A DNA stretch of 64,000 nucleotides from Pseudoalteromonas sp. CO133X (GCA_004208945.1 SGPE01000030.1:310001-374000), one strand, 5' to 3'; shown: positions 27,757 to 37,281, counted from the first letter of the stretch. A program made the numbers and translations. Notes: generated by a model not told the origin, from the letters alone.

Positions 27757-28614
27757 ATGGGCACGGTATACCTAAACGGTGACTACCTTGGTGCTGATGA
27801 AGCAAAAATTTCACCTATGGATCGCGGCTTCTTATTTGGCGATGGCATCTATGAAGTGATCCCATCTTACCAAGGCAAAATGCTTGGCTTTGGCGCACAT
27901 ATTGAACGTATGAATAACGGCTTAAACGAGCTTGAAATTAAGCTCGATTACAGTGTCGATACGTGGCGTAAAATCTGTAATGATTTATGCGAGAAAAACC
28001 ATGGTGACAACTTGGGGATTTATTTGCACGTAAGCCGCGGTGCCGACACTAAACGTGCCCATGGCTACCCAACTAACATTACTCCAACAGTATTTGCATT
28101 TGCTTTTGAAATTCCAGCAGAACCTGTTAGTGACATCGATAATGCGACAGCATATACCGTATCACTTGAGCAAGACCGCCGCTGGCAGCGTTGCCATATT
28201 AAATCAACGGCACTACTTGGCAACGTTATTCATTACCAACACGGTGCAGCTGCAGGTAACAAAGAAACCATTTTATTTAATCGTTTAGAAGAAATTACCG
28301 AAGCCAGTTCAAGTAATGTGTTTATTGTTAAAGATGGTGTGATCAGTACGCCACCTCTTGATAACCAAATTTTACCTGGGATCACCCGCTGGTTAATTCT
28401 CAATATTCTACACAGCTACAGCGACTTTAAAGTGCAAGAGCGCATTATTAGTAAAGACGAGTTACTTGATGCCGACGAAGTATGGATCACCAGTGCGACT
28501 AAAGAAGTTGGCCCTGTCGTAAAAGTAAATGGCAAATTAATTGGCGATGGTAAGCCTGGTGCGGTTTGGCAACAAGTGCAAAGCTTGTTTACCAAGCATA
28601 AGTTTGATTACTAA
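27757..28614 (+). CDS. dat: D-amino acid transaminase (D-alanine aminotransferase)
   Basis: 285 residues, PLP fold type IV, normal length. The PLP lysine is in HIKSTALLGNV (near 149) and the phosphate-binding region in EITEASSSNVFIV (near 180-190). The N-terminal DRGFLFGDGIYEV block (near 22-34) and LHVSRGADTKRAH (near 90-102, with Arg/His for D-substrate carboxylate) are typical of D-alanine aminotransferase. It exchanges the amino group between D-Ala and 2-oxoglutarate, giving pyruvate and D-Glu. As last gene of the operon it would feed D-Glu into the cyclase step, or take D-Glu out to make D-Ala. Confidence 0.93.
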   Translation: MGTVYLNGDYLGADEAKISPMDRGFLFGDGIYEVIPSYQGKMLGFGAHIERMNNGLNELEIKLDYSVDTWRKICNDLCEKNHGDNLGIYLHVSRGADTKRAHGYPTNITPTVFAFAFEIPAEPVSDIDNATAYTVSLEQDRRWQRCHIKSTALLGNVIHYQHGAAAGNKETILFNRLEEITEASSSNVFIVKDGVISTPPLDNQILPGITRWLILNILHSYSDFKVQERIISKDELLDADEVWITSATKEVGPVVKVNGKLIGDGKPGAVWQQVQSLFTKHKFDY

Positions 28615-28628
28615 TTTAATCGCACTCA

Positions 28629-28664
28629 AAAACAAACGCCTACTTTAAGTAAGCGTTTTTGTTT
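28629..28664. terminator. Terminator after the D-amino acid operon
   Basis: The stem pairs AAAACAAACGC with GCGTTTTTGTTTT and the inner TACTT with AAGTA, with one mismatch. T-rich sequence follows on the plus strand. It lies 15 bases after the transaminase stop and just before the stop of the convergent WD40-like gene, so it can serve both. Confidence 0.8.
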
Positions 28665-28670
28665 TATCTG

Positions 28671-29651
28671 CTATTTGTTGCTTTTCATCTCAAACGGCCA
28701 AGCCTGCAATAGACCGTCACTGGTTTGTGAATATAACTGCGTACCATCGTAAGCCACACTCAGCACTGACGTGCGCTGACGCTGCTGTTTAGCTTCGTAT
28801 TCAGCGATTAATTCACCATCTGCAACGCGATATAAGCGCATCTTCATTTTTGGCGAGCCAGTTAATAGCCATTTGTCTTGGTTGATAAATTGCGATGCGG
28901 TGAACTCAATAAAGTTAGAGTATGAGTCCACTTCTGATAGCTCTTTTTTATTGGCTAAATCAAAGAATACACGATCATCAACCGAATCAATTGCAAAGCC
29001 CAAGCTTGCTGATTTATTTAAAGTAACGTGATTCACTCTAGTCGCTAAACGCTCTTCAAAGCGAATACTGCCATCACTCGTAGACCAAAGCTTAACGTAC
29101 TTGTCGCTTGAGCCAGTAAACGCCCACTGACCATCAGCCGATAACGCCACGCTATTAATATCTAAACGATGAATATCAAAACGCTTAGTATCACCTGTGC
29201 GGGTGTTTATCACCTCAGCCTTGCCGCTACGATAGGCAATAACCAACGTATCGCCCACGGATGAAATAGCGATGTCTCTAGCAATTTCTTGCCCAGTGAG
29301 CCAAGTGCCGATACTACGCCCCGTGCGAGTATCGTATAAAGTCACCGATAACCGATTTGAAATAAAAAAACGAGATTTGTTAGCGCTAAAACCCACAAGC
29401 TCAACATGCTCAGCGCCCTGCCCTGTTATACAATCGTATAAACGTGCTTTTAACTGATTATCCCAAACGCACACCTCAGTTTGGGTTGCCACTAACGCGT
29501 GACTCGCATCCTCGGTTAGCGCCGTGGCACTTAGTAGCTCATTGCCATGGGCAAACTCACTACTAGCAGATGCTGTAAACACCTCATTTGTGCCACATCC
29601 AACCACCGCTAATGTAACGGCACATGAAAGTAACTTAAACAGTTTCGACAT
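28671..29651 (-). CDS. WD40-like beta-propeller lipoprotein
   Basis: 326 residues. A lipoprotein signal ends in LAVVGC (Cys about 19). The rest is made of repeated about 40-residue beta blades: examples are INSVALSADGQWAFTGSSDK followed by YVKLWSTSDG, and ISSVGDTLVIAYRSGKAEVI followed by NTRTGD. At least six blades can be counted. Such proteins act as scaffolds at the outer membrane. There is no nearby gene that points to a partner. The gene converges on the D-amino acid operon and shares its terminator. Confidence 0.85.
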   Translation of the reverse strand: MSKLFKLLSCAVTLAVVGCGTNEVFTASASSEFAHGNELLSATALTEDASHALVATQTEVCVWDNQLKARLYDCITGQGAEHVELVGFSANKSRFFISNRLSVTLYDTRTGRSIGTWLTGQEIARDIAISSVGDTLVIAYRSGKAEVINTRTGDTKRFDIHRLDINSVALSADGQWAFTGSSDKYVKLWSTSDGSIRFEERLATRVNHVTLNKSASLGFAIDSVDDRVFFDLANKKELSEVDSYSNFIEFTASQFINQDKWLLTGSPKMKMRLYRVADGELIAEYEAKQQRQRTSVLSVAYDGTQLYSQTSDGLLQAWPFEMKSNK

Positions 29652-29754
29652 TATTCTAACTCGCTTATTTTTATAGTTATTTTTTATAGCAGCAGTTTAA
29701 TGAAAATAGGGAGAATTTGGTAGGTGTAAGAGCTTTAAGCTGTCAGCTTTATAG

Positions 29755-29804
29755 GCGTGCAATTTATTTCACGCGAGACTGCAACATGTTGTGGGATGTT
29801 GCAG
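29755..29804. repeat. REP-like double hairpin
   Basis: Two hairpins stand side by side between two minus-strand genes: 29755-29774 (GCGTG / CACGC around AATTTATTT) and 29779-29804 (CTGCAACAT / ATGTTGCAG). The first has the GGCGTG...AATTTATT...CGCG pattern seen again, inverted, inside the 48451-48535 element. This fits a REP-type intergenic repeat. Confidence 0.55.
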
Positions 29805-29829
29805 CTGCGACTACATTTGCTAACTTCAC

Positions 29830-30207
29830 TCATCCATGCGTAAAACAAAACACATTAAGTTTGTTACCGTCTAGGTCTCTGAAGTATCCCGCATAAAAGC
29901 CTGGCATTTCGCGTGGGCCAGGGGCGCCTTCGTCTGTGCCGCCAAGCTCTATGGCTTTTTTGTAAAAAGCGTCTACTTGAGCTGGAGTTTCGACTGCCAA
30001 CGCAATCATAGTGCCATTGCCTACGGTCGCTTTTTCATCGTTGTAAGGCTTGGTAACCGCAAAACCAGGTTTATCTTGCCCAGTGTTCCATGCGACAAAG
30101 CGGTCAGTTTCTAAAAAGCGCTCGGCGTTTAGGGTGGCGAACAATTCATCGTAATACTTTACTGCTTTAGCTAGGTTGTTAGTGCCTAACATGATGTAAC
30201 CTATCAT
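29830..30207 (-). CDS. VOC (glyoxalase/bleomycin-resistance) family protein
   Basis: The start is set at the ATG at 30207 (MIGYIMLGTNNL), preceded by TAAGGAA; the frame is open further upstream but without a better site. 125 residues in one glyoxalase-like domain: LGTNNLAKAVKYYDELFATL near the N-terminus, IALAVETPAQVDAFYKKAIE near 60-80, YAGYFRDLDGNKLNVFCFTH at the end with the likely metal Glu replaced by Asn in DGNKLNVF. This suggests a binding or non-standard role rather than a glyoxalase I. The gene stands alone. Confidence 0.88.
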   Translation of the reverse strand: MIGYIMLGTNNLAKAVKYYDELFATLNAERFLETDRFVAWNTGQDKPGFAVTKPYNDEKATVGNGTMIALAVETPAQVDAFYKKAIELGGTDEGAPGPREMPGFYAGYFRDLDGNKLNVFCFTHG

Positions 30208-30369
30208 TGTGTGTTCCTTACGTTTAAAAGTGTCTGTACTCAACATAAAAGGGAAATGACCATCTGTCTATTGATTTCTCCATTCATCGCAATGGACTAT
30301 ATTTCTGATGGTTGTTACTTTATAACAGGTTAACACGCCCTAATTTCTGCTCACTAACAAGGAAATAAA

Positions 30370-32397
30370 ATGAAGTTTAAAACGTCTTTAGCACTGCTTG
30401 CAGCAACCAGCTTTTACAGCCATGCGGGAGCTAGCAATACCTTTGGGCTCGAAAATGTTTTTGATCTTGAATACGCCAACCAAATAGAAATGACAAAAAA
30501 TGGCGATACAATTTATTTTGTGCGTAATCGCATGGATATCAAAAGTGACCATAAAGTTAGTAATATTTGGTCAGTAAACCCAGATGGTAAAACCATGCTA
30601 CCGCTAACGTCTGGCGTGCATATGGATTACTCTCCGGTGTTGTCACCTGATGAAACTCGTTTAGCGTTTATTTCTACCCGAGATGGTAGCAGCCAAATCT
30701 ATGTAAAATGGTTAAAAACCGGTAACGTAGCAAAAATTAGTAACCTAACGCAAAGCCCTGGCGGATTAACTTGGACGCCAGATGGCAAACAATTGGTGTT
30801 CAGCCAATTTGTGCCAGCAAAATCAGCCAGTCCAGTGTCTTTACCAGGCAAGCCTGAAGGCGCTAAATGGGCAGAGCCAGCTAAATATATTGACGATACC
30901 TATTACCGCGCCGATGGCGGTGGCTACTCTGAAAAAGGCTACCGTCACTTTTTCATTATTAGTGCAACAGGCGGCAATGCCCGCCAATTAAGCTCTGGAG
31001 ATTTTGATCACAGTGGTGCTATTAGCTTTAATGAACAAGGCGATGCGTTTTATTTTTCAGCTAATCGTTATGAAGACAATGAGCTACATCCGACTGAATC
31101 TGAAATCTATAAACTTAGCTTAGCGGATCGTTCAATCAGCCAAATAACAGACCGTAAAGGCCCTGATTCAAGTCCTAAAGTCTCTCCAAATGGTCGTTAC
31201 CTCGCTTACACTGGCTATGATGACAAAAAGACTAACTATGAAAATAACGACATTTATTTACTTGATTTAAAATCAGGTAAAAGCTCGGTGCTCACTGCTG
31301 ATTTAGATCGCAGTGTCGAAAGCATTAAATGGGATGATAGTGGCCAAGGTCTTTATTTTAGTTACGATAGCGAAGGTAAAACACACCTAGCTTACCAACC
31401 GCGTAGTGGTAAACATAAAGTGATTACCTCACAGATTGGTAGTGTCGCCTTTGGTCGTCCATATTCAGGTGGTGACTTTGATGTGAGCGAAGATGGTGAA
31501 GTTGCATTCACACTCGCTGATACACAGCGTCCAGCTGATGTAGCATTAATTAAGCGCGGAAAAACGGCTCGTTTAACGCAATTAAACGAAGATGCGCTGG
31601 GCGACAAAGAACTGGCCAAAGTTGAAGAAATTTGGGTTAAATCAAGCCATGATGGCTTGGCTATTCAAGGTTGGATTGCATACCCACCTGGTTTTGATAA
31701 AAACAAAAAGTACCCACTTGTTTTAGAGATCCACGGTGGCCCTGTTGCAAACTACGGCCCTCACTTTAGCCCTGAAGTGCAGTTATACGCAGCCAAGGGC
31801 AATGTTGTGCTTTATATGAACCCACGCGGCAGTGATTCATACGGTAAAGAATTTGCGCAAACAATTCATCACAACTACCCAAGTAATGACTTTGATGATT
31901 TGATGACAGGTGTTGATGCTGTTATCAATAAAGGCTTTATTGATGAGAGTAAGTTGTTTGTTACCGGCGGTTCAGGTGGCGGTGTTTTAACTGCATGGAT
32001 TGTGGGTCATACAGACCGCTTTGCAGCAGCTGTTGTTGCTAAACCAGTCATTAATTGGATCAGCTTTGTACTAACTGCTGATTTCTATCCTTTCTTTGCT
32101 GACTATTGGTTCCCAGGTAAGCCATGGGACAATATTGAGCATTATATGAAGCGCTCTCCAATTAGCTATGTGGGCAATGTAAAAACACCCACTATGCTAT
32201 TAACAGGCGAATCAGACTATCGCACCCCGATTTCTGAGACTGAGCAATTTTACCAAGCGTTAAAGCTACAAGGTGTTGATACAGCGATGGTGCGTATCCC
32301 TAATGCCTCACATGGTATTACCGCGCGCCCATCAAACCTAATGACTAAAGTAGCCTATATTCAATGGTGGTTTGATAAAAACAGTGGAAATGATTAA
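30370..32397 (+). CDS. S9 family prolyl-oligopeptidase-type peptidase (secreted)
   Basis: 675 residues with a signal peptide ending near SHAGA. A seven-bladed propeller (about 30-410) with TolB/WD40-like LSPDETRLAFISTRDGSSQI and SPNGRYLAYTGYDD blades precedes the alpha/beta-hydrolase domain. The catalytic Ser is in VTGGSGGGVLTAW (near 537), the Asp in LTGESDYRTP (near 616) and the His in PNASHGI (near 648). EIHGGPVANYGPHFS forms the oxyanion region. It is a dipeptidyl- or acylaminoacyl-type peptidase, likely in the periplasm, cutting short peptides from the other proteases. An 8-bp GC-rich hairpin lies 90 bases after the stop. Confidence 0.93.
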   Translation: MKFKTSLALLAATSFYSHAGASNTFGLENVFDLEYANQIEMTKNGDTIYFVRNRMDIKSDHKVSNIWSVNPDGKTMLPLTSGVHMDYSPVLSPDETRLAFISTRDGSSQIYVKWLKTGNVAKISNLTQSPGGLTWTPDGKQLVFSQFVPAKSASPVSLPGKPEGAKWAEPAKYIDDTYYRADGGGYSEKGYRHFFIISATGGNARQLSSGDFDHSGAISFNEQGDAFYFSANRYEDNELHPTESEIYKLSLADRSISQITDRKGPDSSPKVSPNGRYLAYTGYDDKKTNYENNDIYLLDLKSGKSSVLTADLDRSVESIKWDDSGQGLYFSYDSEGKTHLAYQPRSGKHKVITSQIGSVAFGRPYSGGDFDVSEDGEVAFTLADTQRPADVALIKRGKTARLTQLNEDALGDKELAKVEEIWVKSSHDGLAIQGWIAYPPGFDKNKKYPLVLEIHGGPVANYGPHFSPEVQLYAAKGNVVLYMNPRGSDSYGKEFAQTIHHNYPSNDFDDLMTGVDAVINKGFIDESKLFVTGGSGGGVLTAWIVGHTDRFAAAVVAKPVINWISFVLTADFYPFFADYWFPGKPWDNIEHYMKRSPISYVGNVKTPTMLLTGESDYRTPISETEQFYQALKLQGVDTAMVRIPNASHGITARPSNLMTKVAYIQWWFDKNSGND

Positions 32398-32486
32398 CGA
32401 CATCGAGCGAAGCAAGAACGCTTCATTTGCGCAAGGTGAACTGATTTCGTGACGCAGTTTCGCTTAACTTATCTCAAATTGTATTA

Positions 32487-32507
32487 GGCGCGATTCTATA
32501 TCGCGCC
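32487..32507 (+). terminator. GC-rich hairpin after the S9 peptidase gene
   Basis: An 8-bp perfect stem, GGCGCGAT / ATCGCGCC, has a 5-base loop. No clear T tract follows, so it may stabilise the mRNA 3' end rather than terminate alone. Confidence 0.5.
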
Positions 32508-32606
32508 ATATCCAAATGATCATTTAATAAAACCATAACGCGGGGTAAACCTGCTGCTACTTGTTAACTTTACTCTTTCTCACTTTGCCCCTTGCGAGTT
32601 CCCTCT

Positions 32607-32625
32607 CTGTAAACCCCCTTTACAG
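32607..32625. repeat. Dispersed palindrome TGTAAA-N5-TTTACA, copy 1
   Basis: CTGTAAACCCCCTTTACAG. The inner 17 bases (32608-32624) recur exactly at 43703-43719 and, inverted, at 42104-42120. Variants lie at 53292-53310 and 57651-57667. Confidence 0.85.
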
Positions 32626-32685
32626 TCAAAAATGTGAGTAACTCCTTACATACCTCTAATGAATATCGGACATTAAATAAAAAGC

Positions 32686-32852
32686 AGTTGGTAAAAAATC
32701 GGTTTATAGCCAAAATCAGTAACTTGAGTTAGTAAAAAATCGGTTTGTGCCGCTAAAAACCTAGCTTCAGTTAGTAAAATTTTGGTTTGTGAGGCTGTTG
32801 AGTTGGTAAAAAATCGGTTTATAGCTTGGGTGAGTTAATAAAAAATCGGTTT
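32686..32852 (+). repeat. Array of five CGGTTT-type bipartite repeats
   Basis: Units start at 32686, 32727, 32769, 32801 and 32833, so they are spaced 41, 42, 32 and 32 bases. Each is close to AGTTGGTAAAAAATCGGTTT, i.e. AGTTRGTAAA, a 4-base spacer and CGGTTT; units 1 and 4 are identical over 25 bases. A sixth copy, inverted, lies in the coding sequence at 58283-58302. Confidence 0.9.
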
Positions 32853-32966
32853 GTAAATCGCAAGATTCTACAAAACAGCATTAAATTGCCGTTTATATGA
32901 CCTAATTTTAGCCATTCTAGAGGCTGTGCTCTGCCAATAAGCCCTAAATTAAGGCTCATAAGGCGG

Positions 32967-33070
32967 AGGTAGTTAAATCCTGATCTAAAATTCTTAAGCT
33001 GGTAAATGCGTGATCTGTATTTTTATAAAGCTAGTAAATAGCTGATCCAAGACTTGGTTAAAGAGTGATC
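32967..33070 (+). repeat. Array of four TGATC-type bipartite repeats
   Basis: Degenerate copies of AGTTAGTAAA-N4-TGATC at 32967-32985, 32997-33015, 33029-33047 and 33052-33070. The 4-base spacer and TGATC are kept in all; the first half varies by two to three bases. Seven better copies lie at 53-57 kb. Confidence 0.8.
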
Positions 33071-33079
33071 CGAACCTAC

Positions 33080-33117
33080 GAGGTGCGAGATGCGAGGTGC
33101 GAGGTGCGAGGTGCGAG
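33080..33117 (+). repeat. 7-bp tandem repeat (GAGGTGC)x5
   Basis: Five head-to-tail units of GAGGTGC, the second with one change (GAGATGC), followed by a partial GAG. Such units are prone to slip during replication, so the copy number may vary between strains. Confidence 0.9.
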
Positions 33118-33150
33118 AAACGAGTCTGATAGCTGGTAGCTAAAATGTGA

Positions 33151-33170
33151 AAAAGGGCCCGAAGGCCCCT
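33151..33170 (-). terminator. Rho-independent terminator of aceA
   Basis: On the minus strand a GGGGCC / GGCCC stem closed by a TTCG loop is followed by TTTTT. It lies 41 bases after the aceA stop. Confidence 0.88.
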
Positions 33171-33211
33171 AACAACATTATTGAATAGCTATAAAGGAAA
33201 TTACAACTTGG

Positions 33212-34813
33212 TTAGAACTGGTTCATGGTATTTGCTTCACCACCGGCTTTAAGCGCATTTTCACCAGAGAAGTACTCTTTATGAGTATCACCAATGTTTG
33301 AACCTGCTAGGTCTTGGTGTTTCACTGATGCTTGCTCACGGCGAATTTCTTGACGTTGTACGTCACGAACATACGCCAGCATACCTAGGTCGCCGAAATA
33401 ACCTTCTGATAGAATATCAGTGCTTAGCGCCGCTGTATGGTAAGTTGGTAGCGTGATTAGGTGGTGGAAGATACCCGCTTCACGTGCACCATCTTTTTGG
33501 AAATTTTGCACAAGTACGTCTGCTGCCGCTGCAAGCTCTGTGTCATCCATTTCTGGAGCCATTAATGCCTTGTTGTCATCGATGCTTGGGTAAGCAGATA
33601 GGTCTTTACCTTGTTCTTGCCACTCAGCATATACTTGCTCACGGAATTTAAGTGTCCAGTTGAACGACGGTGAGTTGTTGTATACCAGCTTAGCATTGGG
33701 TACTTGCTCTTTAACGCGGTTAACAAGCTCAGCGATTTGTTTAACGTTTGGTTTTTCTGTTTCAATCCACAGTAAGTCTGCGCCTGATTGTAAGCTAGTT
33801 ACACAGTCTAGAACTACGCGGTCTTTCTCTGTGCCTTCGCGGAACTGGTATAAACCATTGTCTAAACGTGTTGGCTTGCAAAGCTGACCATTAAGCTTCA
33901 TCGCTGTGTCGCCTTCGTTTAAGTCATCCACACTGTTTACTGGTGTTGTTTCAAGGAACGATGTGTATTGGCTAGCAAGGTCGCCAGGTGTTTTAGATAC
34001 CGGCACTTTTTGAGTAAGGCTTGCACCTAATGAGTCTGTACGAGCAACAATAATACCGTTATCAATACCAAGCTCTAAGAATGCGTAACGAACTGCATTA
34101 ATTTTTGCTAAGAAATCTTCATGCGGTACAGTTACTTTACCTGCTTGGTGACCACATTGTTTTGCGTCAGATACTTGGTTCTCGATTTGGATAGCACATG
34201 CACCCGCTTCAATCATCTTTTTAGCAAGTAGGTAAGTTGCTTCTTCGTTACCGAAACCCGCATCGATATCAGCAATAATTGGCACAACATGGCTTTCGAA
34301 GTTATCGATTTTATTTAGCACGGCTTGAACATCACCGCCGTTTGCTTTCGCTGCGTCTAGGTCTTTGTAAAGGTGGTCAAGTTCACGTGCATCAGCTTGC
34401 TTTAAGAAAGTGTAGATTTCTTCGATTAGCGCTGGAACAGACGTTTTTTCATGCATACTTTGGTCGGGTAATGGACCAAACTCAGAGCGAAGTGCCGCAA
34501 CCATCCAGCCACTTAGGTATACATAGCTGCGTTTAGTTGTTTTGTTGTGACGTTTAATTGCCATCATCATTTGCTGTGCAGTGAAACCATGCCAACAACC
34601 TAATGATTGTGTATATTGGCTGTGGTCGGCATCGTAGGCAGCCATGTCAGCACGCATAATGTCTGCTGTGTATTGAGCAATGTCTAGGCCCGTACGAAAA
34701 CGGTTTTGTAAGCGCATACGGCTTGCGTATTCTGGGTTGATTGACTGCCACGTTTTGCCTTGTGCTTGACATAAAGTAGCTAGGTTATCGGTTTCGCGTT
34801 GATATGTTGTCAT
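33212..34813 (-). CDS. aceA: Isocitrate lyase
   Basis: 533 residues, the longer isocitrate lyase class found in Pseudomonas and relatives. ATG with AAGGA nine bases before it. The active-site loop reads AKQCGHQAGKVTVPHEDF (near 212-229), with the catalytic Cys and His. The metal-binding region IADIDAGFGNEEATYLL is near 182, and NNSPSFNWT (near 380) holds the substrate-binding residues. It splits isocitrate to glyoxylate and succinate, the first step of the glyoxylate shunt for growth on acetate and fatty acids. It is divergent from malate synthase across 229 bases, so the two may share control; no operator could be recognised there. Confidence 0.97.
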   Translation of the reverse strand: MTTYQRETDNLATLCQAQGKTWQSINPEYASRMRLQNRFRTGLDIAQYTADIMRADMAAYDADHSQYTQSLGCWHGFTAQQMMMAIKRHNKTTKRSYVYLSGWMVAALRSEFGPLPDQSMHEKTSVPALIEEIYTFLKQADARELDHLYKDLDAAKANGGDVQAVLNKIDNFESHVVPIIADIDAGFGNEEATYLLAKKMIEAGACAIQIENQVSDAKQCGHQAGKVTVPHEDFLAKINAVRYAFLELGIDNGIIVARTDSLGASLTQKVPVSKTPGDLASQYTSFLETTPVNSVDDLNEGDTAMKLNGQLCKPTRLDNGLYQFREGTEKDRVVLDCVTSLQSGADLLWIETEKPNVKQIAELVNRVKEQVPNAKLVYNNSPSFNWTLKFREQVYAEWQEQGKDLSAYPSIDDNKALMAPEMDDTELAAAADVLVQNFQKDGAREAGIFHHLITLPTYHTAALSTDILSEGYFGDLGMLAYVRDVQRQEIRREQASVKHQDLAGSNIGDTHKEYFSGENALKAGGEANTMNQF

Positions 34814-35042
34814 AATAAAATCCTTCGAACGGGTTATCTATTTTTTGTTAGTGAGAGTGGCTACTTGGCGTTTGCTTCATAGCGCTTAATTCAACATTAG
34901 GCGGATTTTTTGGATTTAGTAAATTTATAGTTGTTATTACCACTATATTTTTAGTGAATGACAAATAGCCTGCTTATTAGCCTTTTTTACGATATGGTTG
35001 AACCATGAATGATCAAATTAAGCTCGTTTAAAGGACATTATT

Positions 35043-37217
35043 ATGACCACTCTCTCACTTAACGGTTTAAGCGTTGATCAACAACTTGCACAGTTTGTTG
35101 AGCAGCAACTTTTACCTGGAACAGGCATTAGCACAGACACCTTTTGGCAAGGTTTTGCTGATATCGTCAATGAATTAACGCCAATCAATCGTGCACTTTT
35201 AGAAAAACGCGAACAACTACAAGCTAAGATTGATGGCTACCATAAGCAGCAACCAGTGTGGGATGCAGCGAATTATCAAGCATTCCTTGAAGAGATTGGC
35301 TACCTCGTTCCTGAACCCGCTAGTTTCAGCATAGAAACAGAGCTAGTTGAGCCTGAAATCGCAAGCACAGCGGGGCCGCAGCTTGTTGTACCAGTGAGCA
35401 ATGCACGCTTTGCCTTAAACGCAGCCAATGCTCGCTGGGGCTCATTGTATGATGCGCTATATGGCACTGATGTATTAAGCGATGATGACGGTGCTGAGAA
35501 AGGCTCTACATACAACCCTGTACGTGGCTTTAAAGTGATGGCTTATGCCCGCCAGTTCCTTGATAAAGCATTGCCTTTAGCAAATGGCTCGCACATCGAA
35601 AGCACCAGCTATTCAGTGGTTAACAATGAGCTTTTAATCACATTACGTGACAGCAGCCAGGTTCGCCTAGCAAACCCTGAACAACTTATTGGATACCAAG
35701 GTGAAGCGCAAAATCCAAGTGCTATCTTATTGAAAAATAATGGCCTACATATTGAACTCCAAATCGACCATTACCACCCTATAGGCCAAGCAGATAAAGC
35801 TGGCCTTAAAGATGTATTACTTGAAGCAGCCCTTACAACAATTATGGACTGTGAAGATTCTGTTGCTGCCGTTGATGCCGAAGACAAAGTAAACGTCTAT
35901 CAAAACTGGCTTGGCTTAATGCAAGGAAACCTTGTAGAAGCATTTAATAAAGGCGGCAAAACCGTTGAACGTCGTTTAGCAGAAGACCGCCAATATCAAG
36001 GTGTAAATGGCGAAACAATCTCACTAAAAGGCCGCAGCATGATGTTTGTGCGTAATGTTGGCCACTTAATGACTAACCCAGCTATCCAAGATAGTGAAGG
36101 CAATGACGTGTTTGAAGGCATTATGGATGCCATTATCACTAGCACCGCAGCACTTCATGACTTAAAGGGCACAGACAGCCTTAAAAATTCAACGGCCAAT
36201 AGCATTAATATTGTTAAGCCAAAAATGCATGGCCCAGAAGAAGTGGCCTTCACTAATACCTTGTTTACCCGCGTTGAGCAGCTGTTAGGCTTGCCAGCAA
36301 ACACCATTAAAATGGGGATTATGGATGAAGAGCGCCGTACTTCAGCTAACTTGAAAGCGTGTATTTTCGAAGCTAAAAAGCGTGTGGTATTCATCAATAC
36401 CGGTTTCTTAGACCGTACCGGTGACGAAATTCATACTTCAATGCAAGCAGGTGTTGTACTGCCAAAAGGCGCAATTAAACTTGAGCCTTGGATCAGCGCA
36501 TACGAAGACCGCAACGTAGATATTGGCCTTGCAACTGGCCTCAGTGGTAAAGCACAGATTGGTAAAGGTATGTGGCCAATGCCAGATAAAATGGCGTTAA
36601 TGATGGAACAAAAAAGTGGTCACCCAAAAAGTGGTGCAAATACCGCGTGGGTGCCCTCTCCTACTGCTGCAACCCTACATGCAATGCATTATCACGATAT
36701 TGATGTATTTGCTTGTCAAAAAGCGCTTATGGACCGCAAAGAAGCAAGCCTTACAAGCTTACTCACTCCACCGCTTATGAAAGATGCCAGCAACTTAAGC
36801 AAAGAAGATATTCAAGCCGAACTGGATAACAATGCACAGGGTATTTTAGGTTATGTTGTGCGTTGGATTGACCAAGGTATTGGTTGCTCAAAAGTACCAG
36901 ACATCAACCATGTAGGCTTAATGGAAGACCGTGCCACACTGCGTATTTCAAGCCAACACATGGCCAATTGGCTGTATCATGGTGTTTGTTCTGAAGAGCA
37001 AATTCAAAAAACCATGGCGCGAATGGCAAAGGTTGTTGATGGTCAAAATGAAGGGGATCCGGCTTACAATAATATGGCTGATTCAGCCGAAACCTTAGCA
37101 CAAAGTGTTGCTTATCAAGCTGCATTAGCCCTTGTATTAGAGGGAGTTAGACAACCTAGTGGCTATACTGAACCATTATTGCATGCGTTCCGTATAAAGT
37201 ATAAGTCATTAAATTAA
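35043..37217 (+). CDS. glcB: Malate synthase G
   Basis: 724 residues, normal for the G isoform, with AAAGGA seven bases before the ATG. Typical blocks are [34 protein letters not shown] (near 276), [16 protein letters not shown] with the catalytic Arg (near 340), [15 protein letters not shown] with the metal Glu (near 423-437), [12 protein letters not shown] and [14 protein letters not shown] (near 540), with the second catalytic Asp in [13 protein letters not shown] (near 627). It joins glyoxylate and acetyl-CoA to malate, completing the glyoxylate shunt with divergent aceA. No glcDEF genes are adjacent. Confidence 0.97.
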   Translation: MTTLSLNGLSVDQQLAQFVEQQLLPGTGISTDTFWQGFADIVNELTPINRALLEKREQLQAKIDGYHKQQPVWDAANYQAFLEEIGYLVPEPASFSIETELVEPEIASTAGPQLVVPVSNARFALNAANARWGSLYDALYGTDVLSDDDGAEKGSTYNPVRGFKVMAYARQFLDKALPLANGSHIESTSYSVVNNELLITLRDSSQVRLANPEQLIGYQGEAQNPSAILLKNNGLHIELQIDHYHPIGQADKAGLKDVLLEAALTTIMDCEDSVAAVDAEDKVNVYQNWLGLMQGNLVEAFNKGGKTVERRLAEDRQYQGVNGETISLKGRSMMFVRNVGHLMTNPAIQDSEGNDVFEGIMDAIITSTAALHDLKGTDSLKNSTANSINIVKPKMHGPEEVAFTNTLFTRVEQLLGLPANTIKMGIMDEERRTSANLKACIFEAKKRVVFINTGFLDRTGDEIHTSMQAGVVLPKGAIKLEPWISAYEDRNVDIGLATGLSGKAQIGKGMWPMPDKMALMMEQKSGHPKSGANTAWVPSPTAATLHAMHYHDIDVFACQKALMDRKEASLTSLLTPPLMKDASNLSKEDIQAELDNNAQGILGYVVRWIDQGIGCSKVPDINHVGLMEDRATLRISSQHMANWLYHGVCSEEQIQKTMARMAKVVDGQNEGDPAYNNMADSAETLAQSVAYQAALALVLEGVRQPSGYTEPLLHAFRIKYKSLN

Positions 37218-37256
37218 GCACAATTTAACTCCCTTCGAGTTTGATGTGTCGTTCCT

Positions 37257-37281
37257 AGCAGCCTAAGGGCTGCTTTTTTTT
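37257..37281 (+). terminator. Rho-independent terminator of glcB
   Basis: A 7-bp stem AGCAGCC / GGCTGCT with loop TAAG is followed by eight T. It lies 40 bases after the stop codon. Confidence 0.92.

Larger units (their letters stand above)
32398..33211. other. Gene-free, repeat-rich stretch between S9 peptidase and aceA
   Basis: No reading frame here looks coding. In order it holds a GC-rich hairpin (32487-32507), a 17-bp palindrome (inside 32607-32625), five copies of a CGGTTT-type repeat (32686-32852), four copies of a TGATC-type repeat (32967-33070), a 7-bp tandem repeat (33080-33117) and the aceA terminator (33151-33170). Each is listed separately. Confidence 0.85.

Noticed and set aside
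32686..33070. Possible CRISPR array
   Set aside because: Unit spacing is irregular (23 to 42 bases), the spaces are too short and uneven for spacers, and no cas gene is in the window.
34814..35042. Operator for joint control of aceA and glcB
   Set aside because: No palindrome or known consensus stands out in the 229 bases between the two starts.
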